Shown here: positions 10,026-18,787 of the stretch, piece after piece | How the letters are laid out: each line of letters opens with the position of its first letter | Position numbering within the stretch: position 1 is the stretch's first letter | Origin: Puia dinghuensis | GTDB lineage: Bacteria; Bacteroidota; Bacteroidia; Chitinophagales; Chitinophagaceae | DNA length: 64,000 bases | NCBI RefSeq assembly: GCF_014642875.1 | Contig: NZ_BMJC01000003.1 | Span: 124,001 to 188,000 of the forward strand | Direction: 5' to 3' | Program-made: the position numbers and the translations under genes | The notes under the pieces: generated by a model | What the model saw: the letters and a program-made list of their open reading frames with translations, nothing else | What the model was told of the DNA's origin: nothing | Database searches by the model: none

Positions 10026-10088
10026 TGCAATCGTTTAGTGACCAAAGGTGGCGAATACCGGTCCATTTTATACGCTTCGGCGATTGCA
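10026..10088. promoter_or_regulatory. Inverted pair TGCAATCG / CGATTGCA in the tdh-lrp divergent region
   Basis: Two 8-bp half-sites in inverted orientation (10026-10033 and 10081-10088) bracket the middle of the 116-bp divergent region. Lrp-family proteins often bind paired sites in such spacers, so this is a candidate operator for the adjacent Lrp/AsnC protein. No second copy was seen in the window to support it. Confidence 0.3.
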
Positions 10089-10101
10089 CGGAAAATAAAA
10101 C

Positions 10102-10109
10102 TAACTTTG
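10102..10109 (+). promoter_or_regulatory. Bacteroidota -7 promoter box (TAACTTTG) for the Lrp/AsnC gene
   Basis: An exact match to the Bacteroidota -7 consensus TAnnTTTG, predicting a transcript start near 10113 and a leader of about 26 nt to the Lrp ATG. A TTG at 10084-10086 could be a weak -33 element, although the spacing is a little short. Confidence 0.5.
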
Positions 10110-10138
10110 GGGCTCAGAACAGAAAAAATTTCGTTGCT

Positions 10139-10606
10139 ATGCTTGCCGACCTCGACGCCGTTGACATTCAGATTCTCACTATCCTGCAATACGACGCCCG
10201 GATGACAACCAAGGAGATCTCGGCAAAGACGGGCAAGTCAGTCACTGCCATCCATGACAGGATACACCGCCTCGAAGAGCGAGGGGTTATCCAGTCCTAT
10301 GTTGCGCTGTTGGACAGGAACTGCATCGGTAAGAAGCTGACTGGTTTTACGACAGTGAAGCTGAAAGAGCATTCGGATACCATCCTGAGCCAATTCGAGA
10401 AGGAGGTGGTGAAATTTCCCGAGGTGATGGAATGTTATCAGCTTACCGGGATTGCCGATTTCCTGCTGAAGGTGGTGATCGCAGATATGGATGCGTATAA
10501 CAATTTTCTCAAGAACAAGCTGGCCTCCCTCCCCTACGTCGGCAATCTGCTGACCTCATTTGTCCTTGTCGAGGCCAAACGGACGACGGCTTATCAGATC
10601 GGGTAG
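10139..10606 (+). CDS. Lrp/AsnC family transcriptional regulator
   Basis: A 155-residue amino-acid-responsive DNA-binding protein of normal family length. It has an N-terminal winged HTH (LDAVDIQILTILQYDARMTTKEISAKTGKSVTAIHDRIHRLEERGVI, roughly 5-50) and a C-terminal RAM/AsnC ligand domain (FPEVMECYQLTGIADFLLKVV, about 98-120). The frame is open further upstream to 10025, but the residue-1 choice MLADLDAVD gives the family length and lies after the TAACTTTG promoter box. It is divergent from tdh-hdc and probably controls them and itself. Confidence 0.92.
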   Translation: MLADLDAVDIQILTILQYDARMTTKEISAKTGKSVTAIHDRIHRLEERGVIQSYVALLDRNCIGKKLTGFTTVKLKEHSDTILSQFEKEVVKFPEVMECYQLTGIADFLLKVVIADMDAYNNFLKNKLASLPYVGNLLTSFVLVEAKRTTAYQIG

Positions 10607-10618
10607 GCGGGGTGCACG

Positions 10619-11563
10619 CTAACCAACCTTCGCCCGGTAGGCGGTTGGGGTCATTTTCGTCATCCTGGTAAAAAAGGAGGAAAAATAATTCGCATCCGAA
10701 AAACCGAGTTTGTCCGCTATTTCTTTGATGGACCAGGCCGTGGTTACGAGCAGGGATTGAGCTTCCATCACGAGCCTGTTGTCAATCGTTTTTTTGGCAT
10801 TCAGTCCGTTGTGTTTTTTCATCAGATAATTCAGATGTCCGGGGTGAATGTTAAGCTTGTCTGCATAGAATTCGACAGCCCGCTCTTTTGAAAAATTCTC
10901 CTCGATCAACTGATTGAATTTCTCGATGGTGGGATGATAGATGCTCTCTCCGCCAACCGACTCCGCTTCCGTGAACAGCCGGTCACAAAGGATCAGCAGC
11001 TCAAGTATCTTGATGGCGATCATTTGGTTCTTCCCCTGCGCCGCTTCGGAATTCTCATGGAAAATATATTCGAAAATGGTCTCCAGTTGCTTCCGCTTGG
11101 AAGCGGAAAGATACAGATAGGGCTTCAATGAAGACTTGAATACCTTCTTTTCGGAAATAAGCTTTTTAGGAAAGGCATTGTTCAGGAAAAATTCAATGTT
11201 GAAATTCAATAAATAGCCTGAAGCATGCAGGGAGTCATACAGCGTGGAATGGATCACCCGCTGGGGGATCAGCAACAAGGTGTTGTTCTTTATCTCAAAA
11301 TTGAACAGCCCCACGCTCTTCCGCGCCGCTCCTTTTCGGAAAAGCGTTATATAGTACATCGACTGCCGATAAGGCGGAACCACCCCGTTCAATTTCGGAA
11401 TGATATCCTCGAGCCGATGTATCTGGTAGCTGAACTTATGTTTCAGCCGCTTGTCCATATCGATGACGCCATCCTTTGCAAACCGCTGAAACACTTCCTT
11501 GTATCGGTCGATGATCTCCGCATCGGATAAATTATTATTCAATCGTAGCCGGCTTTTTTGCAA
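10619..11563 (-). CDS. AraC family transcriptional regulator
   Basis: A 314-residue regulator. The N-terminal 200 residues are an effector domain resembling the AraC-binding cupin (YYITLFRKGAARKSVGLF, LLLIPQRVIHSTLYDS). The C-terminal 100 residues carry the AraC HTH pair (RAVEFYADKLNIHPGHLNYLMKKHNGLNA and SIKEIADKLGFSDANYFSSFFTRMTKMTPTAYR). It is convergent with the Lrp gene (12-bp gap) and lies 20 bp downstream of the HdeD-like gene on the same strand, so the two may share a transcript. No target is evident. Confidence 0.88.
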   Translation of the reverse strand: MQKSRLRLNNNLSDAEIIDRYKEVFQRFAKDGVIDMDKRLKHKFSYQIHRLEDIIPKLNGVVPPYRQSMYYITLFRKGAARKSVGLFNFEIKNNTLLLIPQRVIHSTLYDSLHASGYLLNFNIEFFLNNAFPKKLISEKKVFKSSLKPYLYLSASKRKQLETIFEYIFHENSEAAQGKNQMIAIKILELLILCDRLFTEAESVGGESIYHPTIEKFNQLIEENFSKERAVEFYADKLNIHPGHLNYLMKKHNGLNAKKTIDNRLVMEAQSLLVTTAWSIKEIADKLGFSDANYFSSFFTRMTKMTPTAYRAKVG

Positions 11564-11583
11564 ATATTATGTTTTTGCAAGGC

Positions 11584-12156
11584 TTACGCAAGCATTTTTA
11601 CCGCATTCTTAATACCCCGAAGTTTAAACGCCAGCACGATCGACAACAAACCCCCTGTCAAAAAGGCCAATCCCGACCAGGCAACGATACCGACGGCGGC
11701 CGCGGTGGGAAAATACAGGATGAGGCCTGACAAGATCAACAGGAGAATACCACCCGAAAATAGCCATCCCCAGCCGGATATCCCGAAGCTTTGGATATCC
11801 ATCGAAGCGCCCATGATGTAGAACGAACGGAACATCAGCCAGAACCCCACAAAATAAGGAAGCGTCGCCATCGTGACAACGGGGAACATGAACAAATAGG
11901 CCCCCACAGCAACATCGATAATGCCGGAGGCCAGGGTCCAGCCCCAGCCGGGAAGGATGTCCTTGTTCCCGATGGCAAAAACGATCTGCGAGATGCCGAT
12001 GCCCAGGATGGCGATGCTGAATAGCACACTCAAACTAACATAACCTTCCAATGGCCGCGACAGGACGGCGATGCCCGAAACGATGAAGAGGAGGCCGACG
12101 ATGATGAACCACCACCAGTTGCGGATGGCCCCGATTGCGTTGGATGCGACAGTCAT
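11584..12156 (-). CDS. HdeD/DUF308 family membrane protein
   Basis: A 190-residue inner-membrane protein with about six hydrophobic helices in three hairpins, beginning WWWFIIVGLLFIVSGIAVL, with repeated motifs such as LASGIIDVAVGAYLF and FSGGILLLILSGLILYFP. This is the layout of HdeD, which is linked to acid resistance in enterobacteria; its role in Bacteroidota is unknown. It is divergent from the MEDS histidine kinase across 183 bp and is followed by an AraC gene, suggesting stress control. Confidence 0.82.
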   Translation of the reverse strand: MTVASNAIGAIRNWWWFIIVGLLFIVSGIAVLSRPLEGYVSLSVLFSIAILGIGISQIVFAIGNKDILPGWGWTLASGIIDVAVGAYLFMFPVVTMATLPYFVGFWLMFRSFYIMGASMDIQSFGISGWGWLFSGGILLLILSGLILYFPTAAAVGIVAWSGLAFLTGGLLSIVLAFKLRGIKNAVKMLA

Positions 12157-12326
12157 AATTACATTTTTTAAGGTTATAAATAGCTGTACCGTGTGGAAAC
12201 AAAGGAAAGTTGTATTTCGAAGAATAGCCTTTGAAAATCACACAATAGTCTTTCACTTTCAAAGAATTCCCCCGCCATTTGTGCTTCTTCGGAAATTTTT
12301 AGTAATGACTCCCTGCTGTGGACGCC

Positions 12327-12334
12327 TACCTTTG
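12327..12334 (+). promoter_or_regulatory. Bacteroidota -7 box (TACCTTTG) next to the MEDS kinase start
   Basis: An exact TAnnTTTG match ending 5 nt before the ATG. The predicted transcript start (about 12338) almost coincides with the start codon, so the mRNA would be leaderless or nearly so. The -33 element is weak. Confidence 0.45.
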
Positions 12335-12339
12335 CAAAG

Positions 12340-13593
12340 ATGATGTCACACCTCAACGCAAGAAATAGTGGTATAGCGATCGTCGGCCCTACAGAATGGG
12401 GAACCCATATTTGCCAGTTTTATGAAACCAGGGAAGACCTGCTGCAGGTGCTGATCCCTTATTTCAAGGCCGGCCTCGACAATAACGAATATTGCCTCTG
12501 GATCACCTGTGACCCCATTACCGCAGAGGACGCTATCGCTGCCTTGAAAGAGTCTATTCCCGACATTCAACGCCGCCTGGACAAGAAAGATCTCGAAATT
12601 ATACCTTACACGGATTGGTATACACCATCCGGCCGCTTCGATAGGGAAGCCGTGACAAGCGCCTGGATGGAGAAGCTTCGCGAGGCGCTGGATAATGGCT
12701 ATGACGGCATGAGGGTCAACGGCAATGAGGCCTGGCTGAAAAGCGATGACTGGAACGATTTCATGCGATATGAAAGGGACCTCACCGCCATGTTGCAACA
12801 CCTGCGGATGATCGTATTGTGCACCTATCCGCTTTCAGGCACAACCGCTGGCGCAGTGCTCGATATCGCCCATGCCCATGAATGCGTCATCGCCAGACGT
12901 AAGGGACGATGGGAGATGCTGGAGGGGCCCGAACGTTTGCAGGTAGTTCGCGAAGAAGAAAGGAAATCTATTGCAAGAGAGATGCATGATGAGCTGGGAC
13001 AGTTGCTCACCGTATTGAAACTGGACATCAGCCGGTTGAAGAAAAGCCTGGACAAACCGGATGAAGCAACGGGCAAAAAGCTGCAAAGCCTGATGGATAT
13101 CACAGACAGCATCGTCCGCTCCGTCCGGCGTCTTGCTTCCGATTTGCGTCCGGGCTTGTTGGACGTCTCCGGGCTGGGGGCGGCCATCGAATGGCATTTA
13201 CAGGAATTTGAAGCACTGTCGGGCATCGCAACGCATTTCACCGGGTCGGGGTCGGAAGAGAACCTGCCCGAACATGTAAAGATCCATCTCTTCCGCATTG
13301 TACAGGAGTCCCTGACCAATGTAGCCCGCCATTCGAAAGCTACCGATGTCCGGGTCGACATGCAGTATTCCGAGAAGCAGCTGATACTGACGATAACCGA
13401 CAACGGACACGGGTTTGACAAGGGAGTGATTGCCGGGAAGCGAACGCTGGGTATTCTGGGAATGAAAGAACGTACGACCATCATAGGGGGTGAATACCAT
13501 CTCCGGACAAAGCCCGGACAGGGCACCGGAATATCCGTCAAAATACCATTGAGAACACAAGCCGAAAAGCCTCCGCCAGTCGGGCTTTATTGA
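12340..13593 (+). CDS. MEDS-domain sensor histidine kinase (NarL-type HisKA_3)
   Basis: A 417-residue cytoplasmic kinase without membrane segments. Residues about 12-190 form a MEDS (DcmR-type sensory) domain: GTHICQFYETREDLLQVLIPYFKAGLDNNEYCLWIT, LEIIPYTDWY, GMRVNGNEAWL. A HisKA_3 dimerisation helix follows with the phospho-acceptor in AREMHDELGQ (His216), then a HATPase_c domain (QESLTNVARHSKA, DNGHGF, GILGMKERT). MEDS domains are linked to C1/halomethane or hydrocarbon sensing in methylotrophs and methanogens; here the signal is unknown. No response regulator is adjacent, so it is an orphan. ATG codons at 12340 and 12343 are both possible. Confidence 0.9.
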   Translation: MMSHLNARNSGIAIVGPTEWGTHICQFYETREDLLQVLIPYFKAGLDNNEYCLWITCDPITAEDAIAALKESIPDIQRRLDKKDLEIIPYTDWYTPSGRFDREAVTSAWMEKLREALDNGYDGMRVNGNEAWLKSDDWNDFMRYERDLTAMLQHLRMIVLCTYPLSGTTAGAVLDIAHAHECVIARRKGRWEMLEGPERLQVVREEERKSIAREMHDELGQLLTVLKLDISRLKKSLDKPDEATGKKLQSLMDITDSIVRSVRRLASDLRPGLLDVSGLGAAIEWHLQEFEALSGIATHFTGSGSEENLPEHVKIHLFRIVQESLTNVARHSKATDVRVDMQYSEKQLILTITDNGHGFDKGVIAGKRTLGILGMKERTTIIGGEYHLRTKPGQGTGISVKIPLRTQAEKPPPVGLY

Positions 13594-13608
13594 AGCCCCG
13601 GCGGAGGC
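13569..13608. repeat. Nested inverted repeat around the MEDS kinase stop codon
   Basis: The outer arms GCCTCCGCC (13569-13577) and GGCGGAGGC (13600-13608) enclose inner arms GGGCTT and AAGCCC, with the stop codon in the loop. It could end transcription or stabilise the mRNA between convergent genes, but no T-tract follows, so an intrinsic terminator is uncertain. Confidence 0.5.
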
Positions 13609-13631
13609 GACCAGAAGGAAACTAACACACA

Positions 13632-14750
13632 CTATTCGAGAATCTCCTGCAATTTCTTTTCGAGCTCTTCCCCACGCAGATTCCGGGCGACGATGACGCC
13701 ATTGGGATCTACCAGGAAGTTGGTCGGGATGGCTTCGACGTCGTATTTGAAAGCAACGGCATTGTTCCATCCTTGAAGATCGGATACATGGGTCCAGGGC
13801 ATGCCGTCTTTACGAATAGCCTTGAGCCAATTTTCTTTTTTGGTGAAGCCGCCGTCCAGGGATACGCTGAGGACGGTGAAGCTCCGGTCTTTGTACTTGT
13901 TGAAAGCCGCTACCACATTGGGGTTTTCGGCGCGGCAGGGGCCGCACCAGCTGGCCCAGAAGTCGATGAGCACATACTTCCCCCTGAAATCCCGGAGGGA
14001 CACGGTGTTGCCGGCGGTATCGGGCTGGGTGAAGTCCGGGGCCGGCTTGCCGATCGCTGTGAGTTGATTCGCGTCGATGCTGTGCTGGAGGCGTTTGGCC
14101 GGAGCATTGTTTTTCGCTTCGGGAGTCAGCCGGGCCAGCATAGCCGCTTTTTGATCCAGGGTCAACTTTTTCAATTCGGAGGTCAGCAAGTAGGCGCTGA
14201 CGGGAGAATTAGGATGTTGAAGGATCCACTGACTGGTCATCGCCTTTTCAATGGAATCCCATTGCTGTAATTGCGGCGCAAGGGCCCTCCATCCTACTGA
14301 GTCATGCGCATTGTATAAGTCCATCATCTTCTTAGTCAATTCCTGGCGCGCGGCCTTCTCCGGGCTATTCCTGATATAATCCGTGTAAGCGTTGTAATCG
14401 GTGATGGCCTGTCCGCCGGTGACGACGGCATCGGCAAAGTTGGGGCCAGGCGCGTTGATCGTGACCGTGCCCTTATCGAGATAGAGGGTCTGTTGTATGT
14501 AGGGTTTAATTTCCCGCCCCAATTGGAGAATATACCCGTCCGCGTCGCCCTCCGCCACTTCAACAGTCATACTGAACCCGTCAGCGACACTCTTCACCGA
14601 GTCTGCCCCATGGCCACCCATGAGGCGAAAGCGGTATACCGTAACTCCAGCCGGCAAACCCTTGAGGGACGCGTTGATGGTCACCTTTTCCTGGGCTCGC
14701 GGGCTGAAAGCACTCAATAGTAAAGTCAAAACAAAAAGAGTCTGCTTCAT
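13632..14750 (-). CDS. Exported TlpA-like thioredoxin/AhpC-TSA protein with N-terminal DUF4369-like domain
   Basis: A 372-residue periplasmic or outer-membrane-facing thiol-disulfide oxidoreductase. Order: Sec signal peptide (MKQTLFVLTLLLSAFSPRAQ), a beta-rich DUF4369-like region (about 22-110), a helical linker, then a TlpA thioredoxin fold from about 235 with the redox pair in WASWCGPC (Cys269, Cys272). It is the last gene of the ECF-FecR-SusCD-protease locus, 13 bp after the protease, so it may reduce or isomerise disulfides in imported or cleaved polypeptides. This protein type commonly sits beside SusCD and peptidase genes in Bacteroidota. Confidence 0.9.
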   Translation of the reverse strand: MKQTLFVLTLLLSAFSPRAQEKVTINASLKGLPAGVTVYRFRLMGGHGADSVKSVADGFSMTVEVAEGDADGYILQLGREIKPYIQQTLYLDKGTVTINAPGPNFADAVVTGGQAITDYNAYTDYIRNSPEKAARQELTKKMMDLYNAHDSVGWRALAPQLQQWDSIEKAMTSQWILQHPNSPVSAYLLTSELKKLTLDQKAAMLARLTPEAKNNAPAKRLQHSIDANQLTAIGKPAPDFTQPDTAGNTVSLRDFRGKYVLIDFWASWCGPCRAENPNVVAAFNKYKDRSFTVLSVSLDGGFTKKENWLKAIRKDGMPWTHVSDLQGWNNAVAFKYDVEAIPTNFLVDPNGVIVARNLRGEELEKKLQEILE

Positions 14751-14763
14751 AAAGATTGTTTTT

Positions 14764-17286
14764 TTAATTCCGGGGTTTCAGGGTCCCTTCCAGTCTGTCA
14801 TATAGATCGGTCAGGTGTTCGTGCATCACCCCGGCGGGATATCGGGGCATCGCTTGTTTGATCGATGCGGCCAGCGCTTTGGCGGATGTTTTTATGCTGG
14901 TAAACCCGTCGCTCGTCGATTGCACCTCTCTTCTTACCGACGTGTCGGCGCCGAGCATTACCACGAGCTTGTTGACATAATATTTTTGGATCATGCGCCT
15001 GTGCGCATCTATCGGTTTTCCGTCGGCCAGCTCGGAGAAGAGACCGCTTTGCAGGTCGTGCAACATCCCGGTTACCGTATAAGCCTTGGACCCCAGGGCT
15101 TCCTCCTGCTGCAACAGCTGGTGGATACGGGAAGGCTCGATCAGTCCATCGATCACCGCGGTCTGAATTTTCGCCACATGGTCGAAATCCCCTACGCCGA
15201 GACTGTACAGTTTCTCATCGATGAGCCAGGTGGGGGTGGTGAACAGCTGGGTATTAAGGAAGGCCATCGCCCGTTGCTGCTTTTCCTTGCCGGGATAGGC
15301 GATCACCGGTCCTTGTTGATCGGGCAACTTGGGCGTGATCATTTCGCCGCCGATATTCTTCAGGACATGGCCCATATAGCGGGCATACTGGCCGACGAGC
15401 GCACTGTACATAGCCTCCAGCTTTCCATAATCGTCGTGCCTGTCCATGGTCCATTCCATCAAATGGGGTTCTATCCGCTTGAGGTTGCGAATGCCGTATT
15501 CGCTTGCCTTCATGGCGTCGTCGCCGAGGTCTTCACTCTGGTCGCGGGGGTCGGGGTTATTGGGATTCCCCATGGGATTGAAGGGATTTGTCTGTGCGCC
15601 ATAGAAGTACTGGGGGCCACTGGCCAGTTGCCGGACGATCCAGGCATTCAATGTATCCTTTTCGGCTTCGGCGCTTATTGTCGCGGGCAGCCAGCGATAG
15701 CCCCAGTTGATCGTCCATTTATCGTAATCCCCGATATGTGGGAAGAGCCCATTCTCATCGATGCCGTCCTCGGGCTGGGCCACATAGTCGAAGCGGGCGT
15801 AATCCATAATGGAGGGTGTATGGCCGTGGGCGTCTACCCAGGCCTTACTCCGCAGGCTGTCCACCGCAACGGTAGAGGAGGCGCCGAAGTTGTGCTGCAT
15901 GCCGAGCGTATGGCCCACCTCGTGAGAGGATACGAAGCGGATGAGCGTACCCATCAGGGAATCATCGAAGTGAGGATGCCGCGCCCGCGGGTCGACGGCG
16001 GCCGCCTGGATGAAATACCAGTTGTACAGCAGCTGCATCACATTGTGGAACCAGTTGATATGCGTCTCGAGTATCTCGCCGGTGCGGGGATCCTTGATGC
16101 TGGGGCCATTGGCATTCTCTATCGGTGAGGCATGATAAAGCAAAACGGAATGCCGGGCATCTTCCATCGACCAGGTAGAATCGCCCACCGGCGCCTCCTT
16201 ACCGACGATGGCGTTCTTAAACCCGGCCTTTTCGAAGGCGGACTGCCAGTCATTGATACCCTGGATCAGATAGGGCACCCATTTTTTGGGTGTCTCCGGG
16301 TCGATATAGATGACGATGGGCTTGGCGGGTTCGACCAGTTCGCCACGAAGGTAGCGTTCCTGGTCTTCCGGCTTCGGTTCCATCCGCCACCTCCAGATAT
16401 GGTTGCCCGGCCGTACTGCCTGGGGGTCTGCATCGAAGTCTATATAACTGTCGTAAAACAGACCGATGCGCAGATCGGCAGGCCGGCTCCGCATCGGGTT
16501 GGATGGCAGCAGGACGACGCTGCTGTTGAGCTCGTAGCTGTGGACGCCAGTCCCTGGCGCGCCATTGTACGTGCGCACCGTCTTGATCTCGATGTTCATG
16601 GGGAAGGCCTTGATGTTCTGGATGAAGCTCCGGTCGGCCGCCAGCCCTGCAAGGCCCAAAAAGGGCTTTAATTGAGCATTAAAGTAGAGCACCTCACTCT
16701 CCGAGTTGATGAAGTCGGTGAGGTCGATGACCACCGACTTGCCCGCCTCGTTCACGGCCTTGACAGGAAATGCCGCCTCGATCGGCTGGACATTATTGTC
16801 CTGTACGTTCTGGTGCAACCCGTTGGCCGAGCTGTCGTCGCTGTGTTCGATGTAGCTGACGCTTCTGAGAAAGACCTTGTCGTCGGTGAGCCGTTCGAAC
16901 CGGATCACGCTTTGGTTGATGGCATCCCCTGCATAGCTTAATGCTCCGGCAAGGGCCTTGAGCAGATTATAATAGCCGGTCGGCCCTTTGACGATGCGGG
17001 TGACCACCAGTATGTCGCGGCCCAGCAGGGAGTCGGGAATCTCGGCCAGCCAGCGGTCGTCCACTTTGTGGATGAGGAAGAAGCCTTTCGATGTCTTGGC
17101 TGTCGCGGGCACTACCTCTTTGTAAGGTTTGATCTTCGATTTGGCGGTGTCTTTCTTGCCGGCGACCATCGCCTTGATGGCCGCGGTGTCGATGTTCTGG
17201 GCCCGGATCGTTGTTGACAGTGTAAGGAAAAAGAAGGCGGTGAGGGCCGCAATTGCGCCCCCTGCCTTTGGAATGTGCAGGTGCAT
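14764..17286 (-). CDS. Exported metzincin-like zinc metalloprotease (DUF5117/DUF5118 family)
   Basis: An 840-residue secreted protease with a Sec signal peptide (AIAALTAFFFLTLSTTIRAQ). The zinc site is HEVGHTLGMQH (His455, Glu456, His459, His465), an HExxHxxGxxH metzincin motif, with a Met-turn-like SIMDYARFDY downstream. The upstream part (FFLIHKVDDRWLAEIPDSLLGRDILVVTRI) is the beta-rich DUF5118/5117 region of this family, and the length is normal. It is encoded 19 bp after SusD, so it probably trims polypeptide ligands at the cell surface for the SusCD pair. The substrate is unknown. Confidence 0.9.
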   Translation of the reverse strand: MHLHIPKAGGAIAALTAFFFLTLSTTIRAQNIDTAAIKAMVAGKKDTAKSKIKPYKEVVPATAKTSKGFFLIHKVDDRWLAEIPDSLLGRDILVVTRIVKGPTGYYNLLKALAGALSYAGDAINQSVIRFERLTDDKVFLRSVSYIEHSDDSSANGLHQNVQDNNVQPIEAAFPVKAVNEAGKSVVIDLTDFINSESEVLYFNAQLKPFLGLAGLAADRSFIQNIKAFPMNIEIKTVRTYNGAPGTGVHSYELNSSVVLLPSNPMRSRPADLRIGLFYDSYIDFDADPQAVRPGNHIWRWRMEPKPEDQERYLRGELVEPAKPIVIYIDPETPKKWVPYLIQGINDWQSAFEKAGFKNAIVGKEAPVGDSTWSMEDARHSVLLYHASPIENANGPSIKDPRTGEILETHINWFHNVMQLLYNWYFIQAAAVDPRARHPHFDDSLMGTLIRFVSSHEVGHTLGMQHNFGASSTVAVDSLRSKAWVDAHGHTPSIMDYARFDYVAQPEDGIDENGLFPHIGDYDKWTINWGYRWLPATISAEAEKDTLNAWIVRQLASGPQYFYGAQTNPFNPMGNPNNPDPRDQSEDLGDDAMKASEYGIRNLKRIEPHLMEWTMDRHDDYGKLEAMYSALVGQYARYMGHVLKNIGGEMITPKLPDQQGPVIAYPGKEKQQRAMAFLNTQLFTTPTWLIDEKLYSLGVGDFDHVAKIQTAVIDGLIEPSRIHQLLQQEEALGSKAYTVTGMLHDLQSGLFSELADGKPIDAHRRMIQKYYVNKLVVMLGADTSVRREVQSTSDGFTSIKTSAKALAASIKQAMPRYPAGVMHEHLTDLYDRLEGTLKPRN

Positions 17287-17305
17287 GATTAAATGGATTA
17301 TTTGG

Positions 17306-18763
17306 TTATTGGAATCCGGGGGTTTGGGTCAAATGGAGATCACTTTGTATGTCGGCGGCAGGTATCGGCCACCATGCCTTATAGCTGGCCCAGGAGCCGC
17401 CTTTCAGCGGTGCTATCACATTCATGACGGCATCCAGGTTACCCGTGCGGCGGAGGTCCCAAAAGCGATGGCCTTCCGTGAACAGTTCGACCCGCCGTTC
17501 GCGGAGGATGGCTGCGAGCAGATCGGATTGGGTGATGGCGGTGGTGGCGCTGAGGCCTGCCCTTGCCCTTACGGTGTTGAGGTCAGCAGAGGCGGCGGTG
17601 AGATTATTCTGCTGTGCGCGAGCTTCGGCACGGATGAGGTATTGTTCGGCAAGGCGGAAAAGGGCGATCATCTCCACCGGCGAGGTATAGGGTCCTCTCC
17701 CCTTGTACTTGGCTGGATAGTAATAGACAGCACTCGGCGACACGCTGTCTTTGCCCACCCAGTTGGACTTGCGGGCATCGCCCGGCTCGAAGGATGCCAC
17801 CAGGGAATCGCTCATCGTAGCCAGCTTATAAGCCGCGGTCGGTGTGACTCCCGCCGGCAAATAGTAACCATTGGCATCCCCCACCTGGTAGTTGTTATAG
17901 TAGCCACTGGAGTTGTAGGGTTCGATGCCCCAGATGATCTCCGAGCTGTTGAGCAGGAAGGTCTTCGACAGGGCCGTCATCTGGAAGTCTGCTGCGTCGG
18001 CGATGAGGCTGTCGGTCATCGACTCGGCATCGGTCCAGTCCTGGGTATAGAGGTATACTCTTGCCAGCAGGGCCATGGCGGCAGACCTGCTGGGTCGGCC
18101 GCGATCGGTGGTGACGGCCCCGGCAGCATTGTGGTACTTGCTGTCGAGCAGGGACTGGGCCTGCTTCAGATCGGCCACGATCTGCTTGTAGACATTGGCT
18201 TGCGGGCTTCGGGCCAGCTGGTTGTTGGCCAGGTAGTCCGAGCCGAGCACGAGCGGCACATCCCCATAGGCATTGGTGAGGTAGAAATACATGAGCCCGC
18301 GGAGGAAATACGCCTCGCCCAGCCACTGGTTGGAGTAGTTGAGGTTGCTGTTCGGCGTCTTCAGGCCTTCGATGGCCAGGTTCACCGAATATAGTTGGCC
18401 ATAGAAATTTGTCCAGTAATTGGTAACAGTATAGAGGGCGCTGGTCGCGCCATCGCCGTACAAGGCCAATTGGTTGGGGTAATTGAACCAGTTCTTCAAC
18501 TCATCACCATACAGCCCGGTGACGCATCCCAGCCCGCCCCAGCCGTCGAAATCTCCCTGGCTGTATAATTGCGAATACACGGCGCTGAGGGCGCCCGCCG
18601 AAGTGGCGTCGCTTTGGAACACGGTACTGCCGGCTATGGTACCGACAGGCAACGGAACCTCAACGTATTTCTTACAGCCGGTCGTGGCGGCAAGCAGCAG
18701 CAAGAGCCAGCACCAGCGTGTTATGAATCTTTTTTTATATTGAAATAGTCCTGTCATAGTCAT
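17306..18763 (-). CDS. RagB/SusD family outer-membrane lipoprotein (second locus)
   Basis: A 485-residue SusD homologue with a lipoprotein signal (WCWLLLLLAATTGC, then KKYVEVPLP). Family hallmarks include WLGEAYFLRGLMYFYLTNAYGDVPLVL, the segment YLIRAEARAQQNN, and AAILRERRVELFTEGHRFWDLRRTG near the C-terminus, ending WWPIPAADIQ. It lies 24 bp after its SusC partner and 19 bp before the protease gene, in the FecR/ECF-controlled operon. The peptidase neighbour suggests a peptide or protein ligand rather than a glycan, as for the RagAB peptide importer of Porphyromonas. Confidence 0.93.
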   Translation of the reverse strand: MTMTGLFQYKKRFITRWCWLLLLLAATTGCKKYVEVPLPVGTIAGSTVFQSDATSAGALSAVYSQLYSQGDFDGWGGLGCVTGLYGDELKNWFNYPNQLALYGDGATSALYTVTNYWTNFYGQLYSVNLAIEGLKTPNSNLNYSNQWLGEAYFLRGLMYFYLTNAYGDVPLVLGSDYLANNQLARSPQANVYKQIVADLKQAQSLLDSKYHNAAGAVTTDRGRPSRSAAMALLARVYLYTQDWTDAESMTDSLIADAADFQMTALSKTFLLNSSEIIWGIEPYNSSGYYNNYQVGDANGYYLPAGVTPTAAYKLATMSDSLVASFEPGDARKSNWVGKDSVSPSAVYYYPAKYKGRGPYTSPVEMIALFRLAEQYLIRAEARAQQNNLTAASADLNTVRARAGLSATTAITQSDLLAAILRERRVELFTEGHRFWDLRRTGNLDAVMNVIAPLKGGSWASYKAWWPIPAADIQSDLHLTQTPGFQ

Positions 18764-18787
18764 GCGTTTTAAAAATGTGCTGGAATG

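Noticed and set aside
14815-16128. Long plus-strand frame opposite the metalloprotease
   Set aside because: Shadow frame; the minus strand has a complete signal peptide and zinc motif.
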